Positions 53,532-61,987 of a stretch of 64,000 nt of DNA are shown one piece after another. Position numbers and translations under genes: made by a program. This DNA comes from Paracoccaceae bacterium. Its GTDB lineage: Bacteria; Pseudomonadota; Alphaproteobacteria; Rhodobacterales; Rhodobacteraceae. Location: NCBI GenBank assembly GCA_026989355.1, contig JALSJM010000017.1, positions 62,001 through 126,000 on the forward strand, given 5' to 3'. The notes under the pieces are model-generated. The model did not search any database, was not told the origin of the DNA, and saw only the letters and a program-made list of their open reading frames with translations. How positions within the stretch are numbered: position 1 is the first letter of the stretch; each line of letters starts with the position of its first letter.

Positions 53532-56500
53532 TCAGCCCTCTTCCAGCTCTATCAGAAGATCCTTGGCCTCCACCTGCCCGCCAGCCTTCACATGCACCGC
53601 CTTCACCACCGCATCGCGTTCGGCATGGATGCCGGTTTCCATCTTCATCGCTTCGATGGCAAGCAGCAGATCTCCGGTTTTCACATGCTGCCCCGCCTCG
53701 ACATGCACGGAGGATACCACGCCGGGCATCGGCGCGCCGATGTGATCGGGGTTGTCGTCCTCGGCCTTGGGGTGCTCGCTGGTCTGCGCCTTCACCAGGC
53801 GGTTGGGCACGCGAATGGTGCGGGGCTGGCCGTTCAGTTCGAAGAACACCTTCACATCACCGTCTTCGCCGGTTTCGCCCACGGCCTGCAGGCGGATTTC
53901 AAGGATCTTGCCCGGATCGATCTCGGCCGAGATTTCCTCGCCCGGCTCCATGCCATAGAAGAAATTCGGCGTGGGCAGGGTGCGCACCGGGCCGTATTGC
54001 CGGTGGCGCCCCATGTAATCCAGGAATACTCCGGGATACATGAGATAGCCGAGCAGATCCTCGTCGTCCACCGCGAAACCGTCGAGCTCCTGCGAAAGCG
54101 CGGCGCGGGTCTTTTCCAGATCGACCGGCTCCAGATGCGCGCCGGGGCGGTCGGTGATCGGGGGGGGGGCCTTCAGCACCTTCGTCAGAAGCGCCTCGGG
54201 CCAGCCGCCGGGGGGCTGGCCGAGGTTGCCGCGCAGCATGTCCACCACCGAATCGGGAAAGGCCACCTCGGTATCCGGATCAAGCACATCCTCCACGCTC
54301 AGCCCCTGCGCCACCATCATCAGCGCCATGTCGCCCACCACCTTGGAACTGGGCGTGACCTTCACGATGTCGCCGAACATGCGGTTCACATCCGCATAGG
54401 TGCGGGCGATTTCGGGCCAGCGCTCCTCAAGCCCCAGCGAGCGCGCCTGGGCCTTCAGGTTGGTGAACTGGCCGCCGGGCATCTCGTGCAGGTAAACCTC
54501 GCTTGCCGGCGCGCGCAGGCCGCTTTCGAAGGCCGCATACTGATCGCGCACCTGCTCCCAGTAATCGGAAATCTCGCGCACCGCGGCAATATCGAGGCCG
54601 GTATCGCGTTCGGTATGACGCAGCGCCTCGACGACCGATCCCAGGCAGGGCTGGCTGGTGCCACCCGAAAAGGCATCCATCGCCGCATCCACCGCATCCA
54701 CCCCGGCTTCGGCCGCCGCCAGCACCGTTGCTCCGGCAATGCCCGAGGTATCATGGGTGTGAAAATGGATCGGCAGGCCCACCTCTTCCTTCAGCGCCTT
54801 CACCAGCACCCGCGCGGCGGCGGGCTTCAGCAGGCCGGCCATGTCCTTCAGGCCCAGCACATGGGCCCCGGCCGCGCGCAGCGCCTTGCCCATCTCGACA
54901 TAATATTTCAGATCGTATTTCGCGCGATCTGGATCAAGAATATCGCCGGTATAGCAGATCGTGCCCTCGCACAGCTTGCCGCTTTCCCGCACCGCATCCA
55001 TCGCCACGCGCATGTTTTCCACCCAGTTCAGGCTGTCGAACACCCGGAAAACATCCACCCCCGTTTCGGCGGCCTGTTTCACGAAAGCCTGCACCACGTT
55101 GTCGGGATAGTTGGTATAGCCCACCGCATTGGAGGCACGCAGCAGCATCTGCGTCATGATGTTGGGCATGGCGGCGCGAATGTCACGCAGGCGCTGCCAG
55201 GGGCATTCCTGCAGGAAGCGGTAGGCCACATCGAAGGTGGCACCGCCCCAGCATTCCACGCTGAACAGCTGCGGCAGGTTGGCGGCATAGGCGGGTGCGA
55301 CACGTATCATGTCGAGCGAGCGCATGCGGGTAGCCAGCAGGCTCTGGTGCCCATCGCGCATGGTGGTATCGGTAATCAGCAGACGCCTTTCCAGCGCCAT
55401 CCATTCGGCCACCGCCTCGGGGCCCTGTTCGACAAGCAGGGTGCGGGTGCCGGCGGGCGGTCCATCGCTGCGCAGCGGCGGCACCTTCGGCGCGCGCGCC
55501 CGGGCCGGAGGGCGCGGCCGACCGGCGGTTTCGGGATGACCGTTCACGGTGATGTCGGCCAGATATGTCAGGATCTTGGTCGCCCGGTCGCGCCGCTTTG
55601 CGAACCGGAACAGTTCGGGTGTTTCGTCGATGAAACGGGTGGTATACCGGTTGCTGCGGAAAGTGGGGTGGCGCAGCAGGTTCTCGACAAAGGCGATGTT
55701 GGTCGATACCCCGCGCACGCGAAACTCGCGCAGGGCCCGGTCCATCCGCGCGATCGCCGCATCGGGGGTTGGGGCCCAGGCGGTTACCTTTTCAAGCAGG
55801 CTGTCGTAATAGCGGGTGATCACCGCACCCGAATAGGCGGTGCCGCCGTCAAGGCGGATGCCCATGCCGGTGGCGCTGCGATAGGCGGTGATGCGGCCGT
55901 AATCGGGGATGAAGTTGTTCTGCGGGTCTTCCGTGGTGATACGGCACTGAAGCGCATGCCCGTGCAGGCGGATATCGCCCTGGCATGCCACGCCGGTTGC
56001 ATCGGGCAGTTCGGCGCCCTCGGCGATGCGGATCTGGGCCTGAACGATATCGATACCGGTGACCTCTTCGGTAACGGTATGCTCGACCTGCACGCGCGGG
56101 TTTACCTCGATGAAGTGGAAGCGACCGGTGTCCATGTCCATCAGGAATTCCACCGTGCCGGCGTTTTCATAGCCCACGTGGCGGCAGATGCGCACGCCGA
56201 GATCGCACAGTTCGGCGCGCTGCCCGGCATCAAGATAGGGCGCGGGGGCGCGTTCCACCACCTTCTGGTTGCGCCGCTGAACCGAGCAGTCGCGCTCGTA
56301 AAGATGCCAGATGTTGCCGGCCCTGTCGCCCAGGATCTGCACCTCGACATGGCGGGCACGGGTGATCATCCTTTCAAGATAGCCCGCGCCGTTGCCGAAG
56401 GCCGCTTCGGCCTCGCGCCGGCCTTCCAGCACCTTTTCCTCAAGCTCTTCGGGGGAATGGATGGCGCGCATGCCGCGTCCGCCTCCGCCCCAGCTGGCCT

Positions 56501-56981
56501 TGAGCATCAGCGGATAGCCGATGTCTCCGGCGATGCGGCGGATCTCGTCCATGTCGTCGCCCAGCACATCCGAAGCGGGGATCACCGGCACCCCCGCCGC
56601 GATCGCCACCTGGCGGGCGCTGGCCTTGTCGCCCAGGGCACGCATGGTTTCGGCGCGCGGACCGATGAAGACAATGCCGGCCTCGGCGCAGGCATCCACG
56701 AAATCGGGATTTTCGGACAGCAGCCCGTAGCCCGGGTGGATCGCATCGGCCCCCGACATCCTGGCCACGCGAATCATTTCGGGGATCGACAGATAGGCCG
56801 CTACCGGCCCCAGCCCCTGGCCGATGCGATAGGCCTCATCAGCCTTGAAACGGTGCAGGCCAAGCTTGTCTTCCTCGGCAAAGACAGCCACCGTGCGCTT
56901 GCCCAGTTCGTTGGCCGCACGCATGATGCGGATCGCGATCTCGCCGCGGTTGGCGACCAGGATCTTCTTGAATTCGGGCAT
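53532..56981 (-). CDS. pyc: Pyruvate carboxylase
   Basis: A 1149-residue biotin enzyme making oxaloacetate from pyruvate. Order: biotin carboxylase (LVANRGEIAIRIMRA at the start; Gly-rich loop KASWGGGGRGMRAI; FIEVNPRVQVEHTVTEE), carboxyltransferase (TTMRDGHQSLLATRMR; FHTHDTSGIAGATVLAA), and a C-terminal biotin carrier domain with the modified Lys near 1113 (IEAMKME). Length is normal. AAGGAG stands before ATG 56979-56981. A run of ten identical bases lies in its coding sequence without breaking the frame. It stands next to tRNA-Gly. Confidence 0.97.
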   Translation of the reverse strand: MPEFKKILVANRGEIAIRIMRAANELGKRTVAVFAEEDKLGLHRFKADEAYRIGQGLGPVAAYLSIPEMIRVARMSGADAIHPGYGLLSENPDFVDACAEAGIVFIGPRAETMRALGDKASARQVAIAAGVPVIPASDVLGDDMDEIRRIAGDIGYPLMLKASWGGGGRGMRAIHSPEELEEKVLEGRREAEAAFGNGAGYLERMITRARHVEVQILGDRAGNIWHLYERDCSVQRRNQKVVERAPAPYLDAGQRAELCDLGVRICRHVGYENAGTVEFLMDMDTGRFHFIEVNPRVQVEHTVTEEVTGIDIVQAQIRIAEGAELPDATGVACQGDIRLHGHALQCRITTEDPQNNFIPDYGRITAYRSATGMGIRLDGGTAYSGAVITRYYDSLLEKVTAWAPTPDAAIARMDRALREFRVRGVSTNIAFVENLLRHPTFRSNRYTTRFIDETPELFRFAKRRDRATKILTYLADITVNGHPETAGRPRPPARARAPKVPPLRSDGPPAGTRTLLVEQGPEAVAEWMALERRLLITDTTMRDGHQSLLATRMRSLDMIRVAPAYAANLPQLFSVECWGGATFDVAYRFLQECPWQRLRDIRAAMPNIMTQMLLRASNAVGYTNYPDNVVQAFVKQAAETGVDVFRVFDSLNWVENMRVAMDAVRESGKLCEGTICYTGDILDPDRAKYDLKYYVEMGKALRAAGAHVLGLKDMAGLLKPAAARVLVKALKEEVGLPIHFHTHDTSGIAGATVLAAAEAGVDAVDAAMDAFSGGTSQPCLGSVVEALRHTERDTGLDIAAVREISDYWEQVRDQYAAFESGLRAPASEVYLHEMPGGQFTNLKAQARSLGLEERWPEIARTYADVNRMFGDIVKVTPSSKVVGDMALMMVAQGLSVEDVLDPDTEVAFPDSVVDMLRGNLGQPPGGWPEALLTKVLKAPPPITDRPGAHLEPVDLEKTRAALSQELDGFAVDDEDLLGYLMYPGVFLDYMGRHRQYGPVRTLPTPNFFYGMEPGEEISAEIDPGKILEIRLQAVGETGEDGDVKVFFELNGQPRTIRVPNRLVKAQTSEHPKAEDDNPDHIGAPMPGVVSSVHVEAGQHVKTGDLLLAIEAMKMETGIHAERDAVVKAVHVKAGGQVEAKDLLIELEEG
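54160..54169. repeat. G10 homopolymer inside pyc
   Basis: Ten G on the plus strand (ten C in the pyc coding strand) encode part of KAPPPITD. The frame is intact here. Such a run in a central metabolic gene is prone to slippage and to sequencing error. Confidence 0.7.
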
Positions 56982-57192
56982 CGGGCGGCTCCTTTGCATC
57001 TGGGTCGCCGGCCGCAGCCGGCGCGTCAGCCCCTAGCTACAATTGCGCCGCATTGCAGCGCAAGCCCCTGCCGGCAGGGTGAAAGGGCAGGATTGCCGCA
57101 GGCATGGGCGGCAGAGCCAGGCCGCGCGCCGGCATTGCCGCCTCCGTTTCCTGCCCGGCACCACCCGTTCTGCCGGATACTCCTGCCGCTCC

Positions 57193-58464
57193 TTACCCGC
57201 GCTGCAGCGCCCGCCAGCCGATATCGCGGCGACAGAACCCCTGGGGCCAGTCGATTGCATCGACCATCCCATAGGCGCGATCGCGCGCCACGCGCAGGGT
57301 ATCACCCCGCGCGGTGACGCCCAGCACCCGCCCGCCGGCGGCCGTGATCTCGCCGTTGTGCCTGGCGGTGCCGGCATGAAACACCATGTGGCTGCTGTCT
57401 TCGGGCAGGGCGCCGAGGCCGCGGATCACGCTGCCTTTCCCGTATTCCCCCGGATAGCCCCCGGCGGCCATCACCACGGTCAGTGCGTGATCCTCGGCCC
57501 AGTTCACCCGCGCCCCGGCAAGCCGCCCTTCTGCTGCCGCCTGCATCAGATCAAGCGCCTGCGCACCAAGGCGCATCATCAGCGCCTGAGCCTCGGGATC
57601 GCCGAAGCGCACGTTGTATTCCACCAGCCGGGGAACGCCATCAGAGATCATCAGCCCCGCATAGAGCACCCCCTGAAAGGGCATGCCCCGCCGGGCCATT
57701 TCGCCCAGGGTGGGGCGAATGATCTCGTTGATCGCGCGCGCTTCCACATCGGGTGTCATGACCGGGGCCGGGGAATAGGCGCCCATGCCGCCGGTATTGG
57801 GGCCGGTATCGCCCTCGCCCACGCGCTTGTGATCCTGCGCCGTGCCGATCGCCAGCAGATCCCTGCCATCGCACAGCACGAAAAGCGATGCCTCCTCGCC
57901 TTCCATGAATTCCTCGATCACCACTGCGGCACCGGCCGCACCGAAGGCACCGGCAAACATCTCGTCCACCGCGGCCAGGGCCTCGGCCTCGCGCAGCGCC
58001 ACGATCACCCCCTTGCCGGCGGCCAGGCCGTCGGCCTTGATGACGATCGGAGCGCCGCGCTGGAGGATGTATTGCTTCGCGGGCCCGGCAGCGGTGAAGC
58101 GGGCCCAGGCCGCGGTCGGAGCACCGCAGGCGGCACAGATTTCCTTGGCAAAGCCTTTCGACGCCTCAAGCCTGGCGGCCGCCCGAGAAGGTCCGAAACA
58201 CAGGATGCCTGCAGCGCGCAGACGGTCGGCCACCCCGGCGGCCAGCGGCGCCTCGGGGCCGATGATCACGAAATCCACCGCGTTGCGGGCGGCGAATTCG
58301 GCCACTGCATCGCCGTCTTCGATGGTCAGATCGGCACATTCGGCGATGGCCGCGATGCCCGCATTGCCCGGCGCCACGATCAGGCGGTCGCATTTCGGGT
58401 TCTGCTTCACCGCCCAGGCCAGCGCGTGTTCGCGCCCGCCGCCGCCCAGTATCAGGATGTTCAT
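57193..58464 (-). CDS. purD: Phosphoribosylamine--glycine ligase
   Basis: A 423-residue ATP-grasp enzyme of purine synthesis. It begins MNILILGGGGREHALAW, then IGPEAPLAAGVADRL, with the ATP-grasp part VIKADGLAAGKGVIVA, the signature VEYNVRFGDPEAQ, and the C-terminal AAGGRVLGVTARG. ATG 58462-58464 is preceded by GGAGAACGGC; the frame is open another 74 codons upstream through a repeat region, which I exclude. It is divergent from xseA. Confidence 0.96.
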   Translation of the reverse strand: MNILILGGGGREHALAWAVKQNPKCDRLIVAPGNAGIAAIAECADLTIEDGDAVAEFAARNAVDFVIIGPEAPLAAGVADRLRAAGILCFGPSRAAARLEASKGFAKEICAACGAPTAAWARFTAAGPAKQYILQRGAPIVIKADGLAAGKGVIVALREAEALAAVDEMFAGAFGAAGAAVVIEEFMEGEEASLFVLCDGRDLLAIGTAQDHKRVGEGDTGPNTGGMGAYSPAPVMTPDVEARAINEIIRPTLGEMARRGMPFQGVLYAGLMISDGVPRLVEYNVRFGDPEAQALMMRLGAQALDLMQAAAEGRLAGARVNWAEDHALTVVMAAGGYPGEYGKGSVIRGLGALPEDSSHMVFHAGTARHNGEITAAGGRVLGVTARGDTLRVARDRAYGMVDAIDWPQGFCRRDIGWRALQRG

Positions 58465-58492
58465 GCCGTTCTCCGCTCGTCCCCGGCCCGTA

Positions 58493-58543
58493 CCTGGCCC
58501 GTGCTTGTGCCTGGCCCGTGCTTGTGCTTGGCCTGTGCCTGCC
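58493..58543. repeat. 17-bp tandem repeat in the purD/xseA gap
   Basis: CCTGGCCCGTGCTTGTG occurs twice in perfect tandem (58493-58509, 58510-58526), followed by a degenerate third copy (58527-58543). It fills much of the divergent promoter region between purD and xseA. Confidence 0.85.
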
Positions 58544-58594
58544 GGCGTTCTAAGATGTGGCGGCAGCCAACACAAGAAAACATGGCGAGGCAAG

Positions 58595-60157
58595 ATGTCC
58601 GATCTGATCGAGGAAGACCCCGAGGACCGGGGCAACGCCCCCGAATATACCGTGAGCGAAATCTCGGGCGCGGTAAAACGCACCATCGAGGGAAATTTCG
58701 CCCGGGTGCGGGTGCGCGGCGAGATCGGACGGGTCAGCCGGCCGCGCTCGGGGCATGTCTACCTTGATCTGAAAGACGAACGCGCAGTGCTGGCCGGAGT
58801 CATCTGGAAGGGCGTGGCGGCGCGGCTTGAAACCGCCCCCGAAGAGGGGCTTGAGGTGGTGGCCACCGGCCGCCTCACCACCTTTGCCGGCCAGTCCAGA
58901 TACCAGATCGTGATCGAAAGCCTTGCGCCGGCAGGGCTGGGCGCGCTGATGGCGATGCTGGAAAAGCGCAAGGCGATGCTGGCCGCCGAAGGGCTGTTTG
59001 CCCCCGAACGCAAGAAGCCGCTGCCCTTTCTGCCGCGGGTGATCGGGGTGATCACCTCGCCCTCGGGGGCGGTGATCCGCGACATCCTGCACCGCCTGCG
59101 CGACCGCTTCCCCCGCCACGTGCTGATCTGGCCGGTGGCAGTTCAGGGTCAGGCCTGCGCCCACGAGGTGGCGCACGCCATCCGGGGCTTCAACCGCCTT
59201 GCGCCCGACGGGCCGGTCCCGCGGCCCGATCTGCTGATCGTGGCGCGCGGGGGCGGCTCGCTCGAAGATCTCTGGGGCTTCAACGAGGAAATCGTGGTGC
59301 GCGCCGCGGCAGCCAGCCAGATCCCCCTGATCTCGGCCGTGGGCCATGAAACCGATACCACGCTGATCGATCACGCGGCCGACCGCCGCGCCCCCACCCC
59401 CACGGCGGCGGCGGAAATGGCGGTGCCGGTGCGCCTTGATCTGCTGGCCGCCCTTGACAGCCTTGCCGCACGGCTTGCCCAGGCCATGCTGGGCGCGATG
59501 CAGCGCCGACGCCAGCGGCTGGCAGACCTTTCCCGCGCCCTGCCCCGCCCCGAGACCCTTGCCCAGCCCCCCCGCCAGCGGCTCGACATGTGGGGAGAGC
59601 GCCTTTCGCCCGCGCTCTCCCGGCTGGTGCAGAACAAGCGCCTGGCCCTTGCCGGCGCCGCCGCACCGTTGCGCCCGCGCATGCTGCGCCAGCAGCATGA
59701 AAGCCACCGCGAAAGGCTGCTTTCGGCCGCCCGCCGCCTGGCGCCGGCGCTCGGACGCGGAATCGGCGAACACCGGCGCAGACTCGCCCAGGCAGAGCAT
59801 CGTCTTGCCACTGCCAGCCCGCTGCGCCGTCTGACCGAAAACGCCCGCGCCCTGGGTCAGACCGGCGAGCGCCTGCATGCGGCAATGGAAAAGCGCCTGC
59901 AGGACGCCACCGGGCGCCTGTCGGCGCTGGCGCGCCTCAACGAAACGCTCGGATACCGCCAGACACTGGCCCGCGGCTATGCGGTGGTGCATGGCGATGG
60001 CCATGTGATAACCCGCAAGAGCGACGCCGCGCGGGCGCGGGCGCTCGAAATCGAATTCGCCGACGGCCGCCTTGCGCTTGCCGAAAGGAAGGAAGGCAAG
60101 AGCGGCGGCACCCCCCGGAAGCCGGACGGGAAACCGGAACAGGGCTCGCTTTTCTGA
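58595..60157 (+). CDS. xseA: Exodeoxyribonuclease VII large subunit
   Basis: A 520-residue subunit of the single-strand nuclease ExoVII, which works with XseB. The N-terminal OB-fold (YTVSEISGAVKRTIEGNF) is followed by the catalytic part: RVIGVITSPSGAVIRDIL, PDLLIVARGGGSLEDLWGFN, SAVGHETDTTLIDHAADRRAPTPTAAAE. A long Arg-rich coiled coil follows, and the end GYRQTLARGYAVV is typical. GAGG stands five bases before ATG 58595. The small subunit xseB is not adjacent. The C-terminal tail is Lys/Gly-rich. Confidence 0.96.
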   Translation: MSDLIEEDPEDRGNAPEYTVSEISGAVKRTIEGNFARVRVRGEIGRVSRPRSGHVYLDLKDERAVLAGVIWKGVAARLETAPEEGLEVVATGRLTTFAGQSRYQIVIESLAPAGLGALMAMLEKRKAMLAAEGLFAPERKKPLPFLPRVIGVITSPSGAVIRDILHRLRDRFPRHVLIWPVAVQGQACAHEVAHAIRGFNRLAPDGPVPRPDLLIVARGGGSLEDLWGFNEEIVVRAAAASQIPLISAVGHETDTTLIDHAADRRAPTPTAAAEMAVPVRLDLLAALDSLAARLAQAMLGAMQRRRQRLADLSRALPRPETLAQPPRQRLDMWGERLSPALSRLVQNKRLALAGAAAPLRPRMLRQQHESHRERLLSAARRLAPALGRGIGEHRRRLAQAEHRLATASPLRRLTENARALGQTGERLHAAMEKRLQDATGRLSALARLNETLGYRQTLARGYAVVHGDGHVITRKSDAARARALEIEFADGRLALAERKEGKSGGTPRKPDGKPEQGSLF

Positions 60158-60210
60158 GGGGGCCGGAAAGCCGGGTCAGCAAGGCGCATTCCCGCCGGGG
60201 AGAAAGAGCA

Positions 60211-60645
60211 TCACACCCCGACTTCGGGACCGCGACACAGCAGCGGGTCGTTGCTCTGGCGGGTTTCGTAAAGATCGCCACCACCGGTCTGGTTCGCATA
60301 TCGCGCCATGATCCCGCCGGGGGTGCGGAAGAAGAACCAGCACTGATGTTCGGGCTTGCCCTCGTAAACGAAACAGATCATCCGGCCCCGCTCGTACCAG
60401 GTGCCGTCAAGACATTCGCCGTCAAGTGCACTCCAGCGCACGCGCCGCCCCGGCAGATATTGCTCGATCCCGTATTCGATGCCGTCATAACCGTAATACA
60501 GGGTCTTGCCGGTGGAATAGGCTTCGAATTCGGCAGCGCTCATCGGCTGCCCGGATTCTGCGGCCCGTGGGGCGGACACAAGGCAGAGCAGCGCCACGAG
60601 GGCGGCGGTCAGGGTGAAGGGTGTCACGGCCTGTCTGCGTGTCAT
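60211..60645 (-). CDS. Small exported protein, conserved-looking, function unknown
   Basis: A 144-residue protein with a signal peptide (about residues 1-29, ending in RAAES). The mature part has the stretch MSAAEFEAYSTGKTLYYGY, then GEQYLPGRRVRW-like, DGECLDGTWYERG, MICFVYEG and QCWFFFR. Such small exported proteins with paired Cys occur in Rhodobacterales, but I cannot name a function. Four Cys may pair. The start at ATG 60643-60645 is the one closest to the signal peptide. It converges on xseA. Confidence 0.8.
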   Translation of the reverse strand: MTRRQAVTPFTLTAALVALLCLVSAPRAAESGQPMSAAEFEAYSTGKTLYYGYDGIEYGIEQYLPGRRVRWSALDGECLDGTWYERGRMICFVYEGKPEHQCWFFFRTPGGIMARYANQTGGGDLYETRQSNDPLLCRGPEVGV

Positions 60646-60714
60646 GGGCACAGTTTGCCAGAAACCGGGGCCGCACACCAGTGCCGATGCCGGCTGCAGG
60701 TGCCGAACGGCCGA

Positions 60715-61776
60715 TCATCCGGGGGCGTTCTCATGGCGCCGCCGCCCGGCAATGCCCGGTGCGCGGGCACGCCATTCGCGCGCCCGCCGGTCCATCAGCC
60801 GCCGCCAGCGCCCGGGGAACAGCGCGATCGCCCCCATCAGCGGCAGGCCGTGAGGCAGCAGCGGCACCTCTTGTCCGCCGGGGGAGAGTTCAAGCGCCGG
60901 ATAGGGTCTGGCCGGGTTGAGATGATGGTCGGAATGGCGCGGCGCGGCCAGCATCAGGTGATGGCTGAACCAGTGCGGCGCATTCCACGAATGCTCGGGT
61001 CCGACCGGTTCCGCCCGGCCCGCGCCATCAAGGCCCCGTTGCAACCCGTAGTGCTGCACATAATCGGACAGCAGCAACTGGCTCTGGGCATGAAACGCCA
61101 GCAGCAGATAGGCAAGAACACCATGCCAGCCCCCGATCAGCCAGGCCAGGGCCGGCATCGCAAGCCCGCCGGCCACATAGACCGGATAGGGATGCCTCAG
61201 GGCATCGCGCCCCACGCGGCGGGTTTCGGCAATGAACCCCGCCCGGAACGATCCCCACCAGGCCCGCGGCCAGAAGGCGTAGAAGCTTTCGCCCGACCGG
61301 GCGGTGTTGGGATCGCGCGCGGTGGCCACATGCACGTGATGCACCAGCCGGTGCGCCGAAACATGGTGCCCGAACAGCAGGCTGATGAACATCCACTTGC
61401 CAAGCGCGAACAGGCGCCGCTCGGTGCGGTGGATCAGCTCGTGCGCTGCGGGGTTCGATACCTGCCCGAAGAACAGTCCGAAGGCCAGGAACAGGGCAAT
61501 CGTTTCGTGGGCAGCGTTCCCCCCCTGCCCGAGCGCCCGCACCGCCACCGCCAGCAGCCCGAAATGGGCCACCGCCAGCACCGCCAGAAGCCGGTCGGCG
61601 GCTGGAAACTCCTGCGCCACCGGCACCAGCGCGGCCAGTTCGTCCAGCACGAAGGGCAGCACCGCCAGCCACAGCAGTGCCGCCCAGATCCAGACCCCGC
61701 CCCAGATCCCCGCCGCCAGCAGCAGCGGAACCGGCACCAGGGTGATGAGCGAAAACAGAAAGGCGGCTCTGGGCAT
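60715..61776 (-). CDS. AlkB-like membrane diiron hydroxylase (alkane 1-monooxygenase family)
   Basis: A 353-residue, six-helix protein of the fatty acid desaturase/hydroxylase superfamily. The three His clusters fit AlkB: AAHELIHR, GHHVSAHRLVHHVHVATARDP, and APRHSDHHLNPARPYPAL, plus DYVQHYGLQR. It is shorter than classical AlkB (about 400). The substrate may be an alkane, a fatty acid or another lipid. No rubredoxin or regulator gene is adjacent. The start is the MPRAAFLFSL ATG at 61774-61776; the ribosome site is not strong. Confidence 0.88.
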   Translation of the reverse strand: MPRAAFLFSLITLVPVPLLLAAGIWGGVWIWAALLWLAVLPFVLDELAALVPVAQEFPAADRLLAVLAVAHFGLLAVAVRALGQGGNAAHETIALFLAFGLFFGQVSNPAAHELIHRTERRLFALGKWMFISLLFGHHVSAHRLVHHVHVATARDPNTARSGESFYAFWPRAWWGSFRAGFIAETRRVGRDALRHPYPVYVAGGLAMPALAWLIGGWHGVLAYLLLAFHAQSQLLLSDYVQHYGLQRGLDGAGRAEPVGPEHSWNAPHWFSHHLMLAAPRHSDHHLNPARPYPALELSPGGQEVPLLPHGLPLMGAIALFPGRWRRLMDRRAREWRARAPGIAGRRRHENAPG

Positions 61777-61987
61777 CGGCGGGCGCTCTCGTTGCGTTTT
61801 CGGCGGATCACGATTTCCTGGCAGCCTTGCAGGAACCTTCCCCGTGTATCATGCTACCTGCGCGGGCCCGATACGCAAGTGAAACGGATAACGTCGGTTC
61901 CGGCAGCGCCCGGCCCCGCACCGGAATGTATCCGGGAAAGGAACGGCAGAAGCGAAGCGGAAAACGGGGAAGGCGAAAGAAGAACGG

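Noticed and set aside
53526-57317. A 1263-codon open frame on the plus strand opposite pyc
   Set aside because: It mirrors the codon bias of the high-GC pyc gene, has low-complexity His/Gly/Arg-rich translation and no family motif.
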